Positions 6,301 through 10,340 of a stretch of DNA of 10,340 nucleotides are shown piece by piece. The DNA comes from Desulfobacterales bacterium (GTDB lineage Bacteria; Desulfobacterota; Desulfobacteria; Desulfobacterales; RPRI01), in assembly GCA_020052975.1 (NCBI GenBank), contig JAGVOC010000041.1, positions 1 to 10,340 of the forward strand. The letters run 5' to 3'. The notes under the pieces are model-generated. The model saw only the letters and a list, made by a program, of their open reading frames with translations, ran no database searches and had not been told where the DNA came from. Position numbers and translations under genes: made by a program. Each line of letters begins with the position of its first letter. Position 1 is the first letter of the stretch.

Positions 6301-8793
6301 TACCAATATGACTCTCAGAGCAGAATGTCCGGCATCATCAACGAACGGGGAATTCTCGAAGTAGTCAACGAGTATTATCCCGACAACCCGAATAATCCAT
6401 ATCAGAAATACAGGATATATAGACAAACCCACGCCGATGGCGGTAAGTATACCTTTAATTATGTTGTTGCAGGGGGCTATGTCACCGAAACATCTATGAC
6501 TGCTCCCAACGGAGCGGTGACTACATGGAGGTTCAACAGTGATCGGTATATATCCGAAAAAACTGGCCCTGACGGAACAACCACCTATAACCGGGGACCC
6601 GGAACGAACCGGATTCTTTCGGTCACAGACCCGGCGGGGAGAAGCACTTCGTATACCTATGATGATAAAGGAAGGGTAACTGCGCTGACGGATAATGCCG
6701 GCAATACAACCACATATCAATACGAAAATACTTTCAGTATGGTAACGGGCATGACCAACGCCCTGGGTCAAACAACGAACATGACATATGATTCCAAAGG
6801 AAACGTTGCCACAATGACCACGCCGGACAACCAGACAACCTCTTACACTTATAATTCAATCGGCAAGCCGCTCACGGTAACAGATGCATTGGGATATGTC
6901 ACAACAATGGCATACGATACAGCCGGGAATCTCACGAGCGTAGAAGACCCTTTGGGGTACACTTCCACGATGGCTTACGACAGCCTCGGCAGACTGAATA
7001 CCATGACAGACGCAAAAGGCAAAAGCACCGATTACACCCATGATGCGATGGGAAGGATAACGGAAGTAGAAGACCCGTTGGGAGGGATAACCAGATACGG
7101 ATATGATCTGAAAGGAAATCTCATCATGGTTGCGGATGCAAAGAATCAGGTCATCAGATACGAATATGACCAAAGGGACAGGCTGAAGAAGATGACAGAC
7201 CAGCTTGGAAGAATCGAGACTTATTCTTATAATACGAGCGACAATCTCGTTTCCGTCACCGATAGAAAAGGACAGACGACGATATATACATACGATCTGA
7301 TGAACAGGATGACGAGGGCGGATTATGCGGACGGCAGCTATACGGCATATACGTATGACAGCGCCGGTCGGCTGACGACGATTAATGACAGCATTTCGGG
7401 AACAATATCTTATACCTATTCCGGCACAGGCTGCGGAAGCGGCTGCAGCAGCGCAGCCGACAAGGTAGTGCAGGAAGTCACTCCTTTTGGTACAATTGAT
7501 TACACCTATGATGCAATCGGGCGAAGGACGTCGATGACGGTCTCCGGACAGCCGACTTTGACCTACGGTTATGATGCGAATAGCAGATTAACCAATGTCA
7601 TTGCGAGCGGAGCGTGGCAATCTCTCAGTTTTGCTCTTGATTATGATGAGGTCGGAAGAAGGACATCAGTTTCGCTTCCAAATGGTGTCACCACAAATTA
7701 TTCTTACGACAATGCAAGCCGACTGCTGAACGTCGGGCATTTAAATCCTGCCCAGCAGGTTCTCGAATCCCTCACCTATACCTATGACGCGAATGGTAAT
7801 CGGATCAGCATGAACAGACCATCCGTAGCTTTGCCTTTGCCGAACCAGGTTTCTAATACCTCTTATAACGACGCCAACCACATGTTGTCGTTCAACGATA
7901 AGAACATCATCTACGATGAGAATGGAAATATGACAAGTGTTACGAATGCCTGCGGCACAACGAATTATACCTGGGATGCAAGGAACAGGCTTGTAGGTAT
8001 TCAAGGGTTTGATGCTCTTTGCTCTCCACTCCCAGCTTCTTTTAACTATGATGCTTTGGGCAGAAGGATCGAAAAGACAATCAACGGCAGAACTCTTCAA
8101 TATGTTTATGACGGTCTCGATATCGTGCAGGAGATTGAGAACGGATTACCTTCGGTGAATTATATTAGAACCTTGAATATCGATGAACCATTGGCAAGGA
8201 TAAAAGCTGACGGAATGGTGAGATATTATCAGACAGATGCGTTAGGTAGTGTTATTGCATCGACTGATGACATAGGTGTAGTGAAGACAACATATGTTTA
8301 TGATCCATTCGGAAACGTTATGATTTCCGGTGAAGCCTCAGATAATCCCTTTCAGTATACGGGCAGAGAAAATGACAACACAGGGTTGTATTACTACCGA
8401 GCACGTTACTACTCGACAGAGTTGCAGAGGTTTATTAGCGAAGATCCTATTGGGTTTGATAGTTGGGATGTAAATTTTTATGTAATGGTCGGAAATAATC
8501 CGATTAAGTTTACCGATCCAATTGGATTGCTTCCTCGAAATAGAGGTGATTGTAATAGATATCTTAGCTGTTGCAAGAAAAATGGCGATTATTGTTGTTT
8601 AGCTTATTATGCATGCAGGTTCTTTGAAGACGGTGAGTGTTCCAAATGCATGAGAGGCTGTTTGTTAGATGAAAAGAAGTGCGGTACTTGGAAAAAGGCT
8701 GTTCCAGATCACTCCTATTGTGCGGGATTCTGTTTTTACGAATGTCGAGATCAATTGTTGAAATATCTGAATCACTTTTCTTGGAATTACTGA
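3346..8793 (+). CDS. Sec-exported Rhs polymorphic toxin with propeller and IPT N-terminus
   Basis: An 1815-residue Rhs-family toxin. In order: Sec signal peptide (1-22, ASFAYA|YE); six-bladed YVTN/NHL-like propeller (about 31-275); two IPT/TIG domains (about 276-362 and 366-452); carboxypeptidase-regulatory-like domain (about 474-560, GRILNTQKQPIEGVKVAI and TDANGNFTLNSVPSG); a beta-rich segment; Gly/Cys-rich hinge (708-765, with FCC, CNHGCC and an eight-Gly run); DUF6531 (about 766-840, GDPVDLATGFF); many YD repeats (about 850-1600) with a CGSGC element at 1363-1367; Rhs core (about 1625-1728); and an 87-residue tip with 13 cysteines. The Rhs shell is known to encase the C-terminal toxin, and the core to cut it off. 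Candidate protease residues are Arg1687, Asp1700 and Asp1724, with cleavage after Leu1728. There is no PAAR or type VI adaptor, so export by Sec and surface display, WapA-like, is inferred. A putative immunity gene follows after 67 bases. The toxin activity is unrecognised. Confidence 0.93.
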   Translation: MKQLLILCLIIVAVSLASFAYAYETQTAGNIPLNDGITAIAVNPSAGIAAGVSKTTRALYIIDTSINSVIKRIPLGITPVAIAFDGTGNHAVVSTSEGILQFIDPETENITKTLTLPGKVGAVSVHISSIPNIIYIATGNNLIMLDASTGQIIKQISFSDSITGIAFDQTLNYLLLTSESRNVLSVYNAQTLEAVTVIKTANIPAGIAINPSTHIALLTNTDGMSISIVSLDKMTLLDTIPFHEKPLSVAIDADANIALIGHKSGIAIIRLENPVSVIDRLIPESSTAGDPGFSLSIEGSKFVRESKASFNLRELETTFESNNNLRALVPSDELFSPGDFPVSITNPSPGGGISNSLIFKIFNPMPKLEAISPETVALTAPSVTVRVMGKNFLPNSVINFNGQNMKTRFISSILLEVGIDLSGVVTPSQYPVTVINPTPVSFTSNPVFLTVVPEDEYNSKALKEEAKKEVSDKTTGSLTGRILNTQKQPIEGVKVAIKNISAETDANGNFTLNSVPSGRQHLMIHGSTVKEKDSHYPTIPLTVNIEADKINPMPFQIYLHQQKSRNFRHIDPNEDTILTDAEVPGFELRIPKGVNITGWDGKRNLKISVRTVPTDRLPVKPLPNNAFVRTVYMFYFDKIGGGIPNQPIPIKSPNDLGLLPKEKAVLWYYDESPNEGEAPNDWAIAGTGTVTPDGMYIVSDPGVGIPKFCCGASAWGGTGTSGPPSGNDGSCNHGCCGSAGGGNGGGGGGGGGFSGPGPSGPSGTAGDPVDLATGFFIYSKTDFYLPGVIPVSISRYYRSGDTNFSTFGRGAYFEYDWWLGDYGDMLLLVKPGNYQYRFPKQTDGTYINTTDPLFSGAVVTHNATDDTRTLSMKDGTKYKFIYKDRYSGELIEIEDRNSNKLTLTRMPRSATGDDQGGYLTKITTPEGRTVTFNLTYSGQTPSGFFRTDEIIDSTGKSVKYYYELDPLSYYQRLKKVIYPDKSTLEYQYDSQSRMSGIINERGILEVVNEYYPDNPNNPYQKYRIYRQTHADGGKYTFNYVVAGGYVTETSMTAPNGAVTTWRFNSDRYISEKTGPDGTTTYNRGPGTNRILSVTDPAGRSTSYTYDDKGRVTALTDNAGNTTTYQYENTFSMVTGMTNALGQTTNMTYDSKGNVATMTTPDNQTTSYTYNSIGKPLTVTDALGYVTTMAYDTAGNLTSVEDPLGYTSTMAYDSLGRLNTMTDAKGKSTDYTHDAMGRITEVEDPLGGITRYGYDLKGNLIMVADAKNQVIRYEYDQRDRLKKMTDQLGRIETYSYNTSDNLVSVTDRKGQTTIYTYDLMNRMTRADYADGSYTAYTYDSAGRLTTINDSISGTISYTYSGTGCGSGCSSAADKVVQEVTPFGTIDYTYDAIGRRTSMTVSGQPTLTYGYDANSRLTNVIASGAWQSLSFALDYDEVGRRTSVSLPNGVTTNYSYDNASRLLNVGHLNPAQQVLESLTYTYDANGNRISMNRPSVALPLPNQVSNTSYNDANHMLSFNDKNIIYDENGNMTSVTNACGTTNYTWDARNRLVGIQGFDALCSPLPASFNYDALGRRIEKTINGRTLQYVYDGLDIVQEIENGLPSVNYIRTLNIDEPLARIKADGMVRYYQTDALGSVIASTDDIGVVKTTYVYDPFGNVMISGEASDNPFQYTGRENDNTGLYYYRARYYSTELQRFISEDPIGFDSWDVNFYVMVGNNPIKFTDPIGLLPRNRGDCNRYLSCCKKNGDYCCLAYYACRFFEDGECSKCMRGCLLDEKKCGTWKKAVPDHSYCAGFCFYECRDQLLKYLNHFSWNY
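5563..5600 (+). repeat. Polyglycine hinge-coding G-rich tract in the Rhs gene
   Basis: A near-continuous run of GGN codons encodes residues 740-752 (GGGNGGGGGGGGG). It lies exactly at the border between the adhesive/anchoring half (propeller, IPT) and the Rhs shell. It probably acts as a flexible linker. The coding strand has many GG doublets compatible with a two-layer G-quadruplex. Confidence 0.5.
7822..8450 (+). repeat. Rhs core block, copy 1 (homologous to 9384-10012)
   Basis: These 629 bases encode the end of the YD repeats and the Rhs core up to ISEDPI. They align without gaps to 9384-10012, at a constant offset of 1562 bases. By hand count, 157 of 190 residues in the protein-level overlap are identical; DNA identity is lower because many third positions differ. 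Similarity stops sharply after GAAGATCC(T/G)AT, where the variable tips begin. This is the expected substrate for tip exchange by homologous recombination. Confidence 0.9.
8530..8790 (+). other. Cys-rich toxin tip of the main Rhs protein
   Basis: Residues 1729-1815 follow the conserved DPIGL border. The tip has 13 cysteines at 1736, 1742, 1743, 1750, 1751, 1757, 1765, 1768, 1772, 1779, 1792, 1796 and 1800, including two CC pairs and a CxxC (1765-1768). The even spread and the exported parent fit disulphide bonding outside the cytoplasm; metal binding is an alternative. I see no HNH, GHH, BECR, ADP-ribosyltransferase or deaminase motif. The DNA is visibly richer in A+T than the preceding Rhs body, as is usual for acquired tips. 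Confidence 0.65.
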
Positions 8794-8860
8794 AACATGC
8801 TCATACTAAAATATTTTAATCATATCCCAATTATAGTTTTCAGTCTGTTGAGCGTTGCAG
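8794..8860. other. AT-rich spacer between Rhs gene and candidate immunity gene
   Basis: The 67-base spacer contains a perfect 12-bp palindrome, TAAAATATTTTA (8807-8818), and a TATAGT hexamer (8833-8838) that could be a -10 element; no matching -35 is evident. No clear Shine-Dalgarno precedes ATG 8861. Co-transcription with the Rhs gene or a private promoter are both possible. Confidence 0.35.
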
Positions 8861-9322
8861 ATGACTAAAAATTCTGATAAGCAAACTTGGATAAGAAAGG
8901 TAAAAAGCTATTTGATTTTTACCTTGGTGGGTGGAATAGTTTATTGGGGGCCTTATATTGTGTGTCGCTGGGTTTTTGGAGAGCACATGATCTGGTTTAT
9001 TTCGATAACCATCTTAGTACCATTAATAGTTGCATACGTTTATTTTTTTGTATGGCGAAAAATGAAGCGTCTGGAATCACCAAAAATAATAGCTTTTTTC
9101 ATGTTGCTTGGAATTTGGTTTTTCGGGCCGTTGGGCTTAGCAATTGGTGAACTTCCTCGCGGAGCAATTTTGGATGTGAGAGGCTTCTTATCGCTGTGGG
9201 CTGCTTTCCCGTTGTCTACCTTCATGCTGGCAACCTATAACTATTCTATCTTGAGCTTAATGATAGCAACCTTTATATTAATGATATTTGCAGTTGTTTT
9301 TAAAGAGAAGAAAAAGAGTTGA
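8861..9322 (+). CDS. Multi-spanning membrane protein, candidate Rhs immunity protein
   Basis: A 153-residue integral membrane protein; a TTG two codons upstream (8855) is an alternative start. A polar, basic N-terminus is followed by hydrophobic segments at about 17-39, 44-64, 76-95, 108-124 and 127-147, and it ends in KEKKKS. Four or five spans fit, and the basic loop (WRKMKRLESPK) and basic C-terminus suggest cytoplasmic positions. I recognise no family. The case for immunity rests on position: it follows directly after the variable tip of a polymorphic toxin, is A+T-rich like the tip, and sits between the main gene and a displaced tip cassette. A membrane-bound immunity protein would suggest that the cognate tip acts on, or enters through, the membrane; that is inference. 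Confidence 0.75.
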   Translation: MTKNSDKQTWIRKVKSYLIFTLVGGIVYWGPYIVCRWVFGEHMIWFISITILVPLIVAYVYFFVWRKMKRLESPKIIAFFMLLGIWFFGPLGLAIGELPRGAILDVRGFLSLWAAFPLSTFMLATYNYSILSLMIATFILMIFAVVFKEKKKS

Positions 9323-9383
9323 GAGAAAAAAGAAGTCTCCGAAAGTTTATTAGGATGAAAGAAATGACCCCTTCATTTCCCTC
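9323..9383. other. Junction between immunity gene and orphan Rhs cassette
   Basis: Sixty-one bases without a gene. The orphan frame opens after TAG at 9351-9353, and recognisable Rhs similarity begins at 9384. There is no in-frame ATG, GTG or TTG between 9354 and 9443, no ribosome binding site, and no transposase or terminal repeat, so the cassette was joined here without a start of its own. Confidence 0.6.
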
Positions 9384-10262
9384 TCCGTCACCCAACCCTT
9401 ACCAAATCAGGCTTCTAATACTTCTTATAACAGTGCAAACCAGATGTTGTCGTTTAATGACAAGAACATCACCTATGACAACAACGGTAATATGACGAGT
9501 GTTACCAATTCCTGCGGAACTACCAATTATACATGGGATGTGAGAAATCGGTTGATTGGTATCCAAGGCTATACCTCTACCTGTACCTCCCTTTCTGCCT
9601 CTTTTAAGTATGATGCACTTGGAAGGAGAATGGAAAAGACTATCAATGGAAGGACTATCCAATATCTCTATGACGGTCTCGATATCGTTCAGGAAATCGA
9701 AAACGGCTTGCCGTCCGTCAACTATATCCGTACGCTGAATATAGATGAACCTCTGGCGAGGATCGAGGCTGATGGAACGGTTAGATATTATCAGACGGAC
9801 GCTTTGGGCAGTGTAATCGGACTGACAACTGAAAACGGACAACAGTCAACTGTTTATTCTTATGATCCGTTCGGAAACACAACCATCTCCGGTGAAGCAT
9901 CAGATAATCCATTCCAGTATACTGGGAGAGAAAATGACGGGACAGGATTGTATTATTATCGGGCAAGGTATTACAGCCCTGAGTTGCAGAGGTTTATCAG
10001 CGAAGATCCGATATTAACCTCCCATAATTCCTATATTTATATACCCCTTCTTTTTGGTGACCCCGTAGCATTACATAAATATCTCTATGCTGCGAATAAT
10101 CCCATTAATTATTCTGATCCAGAAGGATTTGGAATAGGCGACTGCTTCAAGTGTTTCTACTACATGATTCAATGTGCTCGTAAAGGAACAAAGTGTAGAG
10201 AAGACAAATGTAAAGAAGAGGAATATGTATCAAGCGACACTCTATTTAGAGTCTGTCCATAA
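9354..10262 (+). pseudogene. Headless Rhs 3' fragment with alternative Cys-rich tip (orphan cassette)
   Basis: This is the 3' end of a second Rhs gene, open from 9354 and similar to the main gene from 9384. The first in-frame ATG (9444) lies in the middle of a YD unit and lacks a Shine-Dalgarno sequence. From there 272 residues are encoded: terminal YD repeats, the Rhs core (RYYQTDALGSVI, GLYYYRARYY, ISEDP) and a new tip. Of the first 190 residues, 157 match the main protein by hand count. Candidate protease residues Arg175, Asp188 and Asp225 are kept, but the Asp188-Asp225 loop is 13 residues longer than in the main protein. Cleavage after Phe229 would release 43 residues with six cysteines (234, 237, 244, 251, 256, 271). 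It lacks a signal peptide, shell and start, so it is most likely a silent tip reservoir, as described for orphan Rhs and CdiA tips. It could also be read as a CDS at 9444-10262. Confidence 0.85.
9384..10012 (+). repeat. Rhs core block, copy 2 (homologous to 7822-8450)
   Basis: This is the downstream partner of the 629-base repeat, gap-free relative to copy 1. Its substitutions are largely synonymous. It has therefore diverged under protein-level selection, probably as part of a full-length gene elsewhere, rather than by decay after a recent local duplication. Confidence 0.9.
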
Positions 10263-10340
10263 ATTATAACTATTGGAAACAAAAAGAGAAATGGTAAAAT
10301 TGCAGAGAAAACAAAAAACGTGGAGGAAGCCTTGAAACTA
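10263..10340 (+). other. Region after the orphan cassette with a possible gene start
   Basis: The frame of the orphan fragment stays open after its TAA (10260-10262) to the window end. In that frame GTG 10320 and TTG 10332 are possible starts. GGAGG at 10322-10326 is spaced 5 bases from TTG 10332, which would begin M-K-L. By analogy with 8861-9322, this may be the immunity gene for the orphan tip. Only three codons are visible, so no product can be named. Confidence 0.3.

Noticed and set aside
6235..6771. 178-codon minus-strand open frame in the YD-repeat region
   Set aside because: It is antisense to intact YD repeats and reflects the repetitive codon pattern; the same effect is seen at 6856-7173, 7741-8100 and 9399-9842.
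6600..7400. Repetitive sequence considered as a CRISPR or satellite array
   Set aside because: The periodicity comes from in-frame YD repeats. Unit lengths vary and there are no identical repeats with unique spacers.
9323..9383. Insertion sequence or site-specific attachment site at the cassette junction
   Set aside because: There are no terminal inverted repeats, target duplications or transposase coding. The homology pattern fits ordinary recombination.
10291..10335. 14-codon ATG frame after the orphan cassette
   Set aside because: It is too short and lacks a convincing ribosome binding site. The overlapping frame with GGAGG before TTG 10332 is more plausible.

Overview
The window suggests a Gram-negative anaerobe that uses hydrogen. 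It opens with the 3' end of a respiratory [NiFe]-hydrogenase large-subunit gene and its maturation protease. It then enters a large locus of Sec-exported surface proteins ending in an Rhs (YD-repeat) polymorphic toxin. Codon use is moderately GC. From memory, similar combinations of glycine-rich secreted proteins, IPT/TIG domains and Sec-type Rhs proteins occur in deltaproteobacterial (Geobacter-like) and Nitrospirota genomes; this taxonomic guess was not checked. All genes are on the + strand.

Layout. 1-178: C-terminus of a group 1 (HybC-like) hydrogenase large subunit. 175-690: HybD/HyaD-type endopeptidase, with ATGA overlap to the previous gene. 691-907: non-coding, with an AT-rich inverted repeat. 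908-1951: secreted protein with a YD repeat, an IPT/TIG domain and a C-terminal array of an 18-19-residue 'PVS' repeat. 1994-3310: secreted glycine-rich protein. 3346-8793: 1815-residue Rhs protein with signal peptide, six-bladed propeller, two IPT/TIG domains, a carboxypeptidase-regulatory-like domain, a Gly/Cys hinge, DUF6531, YD repeats, Rhs core and a Cys-rich C-terminal tip. 8861-9322: small multi-spanning membrane protein, the candidate immunity protein. 9354-10262: headless Rhs 3' fragment repeating the end of the main gene and carrying a different Cys-rich tip. At 10332 a further gene may start and run off the window.

How it may work. The three secreted-protein genes are closely spaced, have good ribosome binding sites at the second and third genes, and look like one transcription unit. 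The Rhs protein has no PAAR/VgrG-like N-terminus. It appears to be exported by Sec and held outside the cell, closer in logic to WapA than to type VI Rhs effectors. The core keeps an Arg/Asp/Asp pattern matching the Rhs/TcC aspartyl protease, which would release the last 87 residues. The following membrane protein would protect the producer. The downstream fragment shares 629 colinear bases with the main gene, so it can act as a store from which a new tip is swapped in by homologous recombination. The toxic activity of neither tip is recognised.
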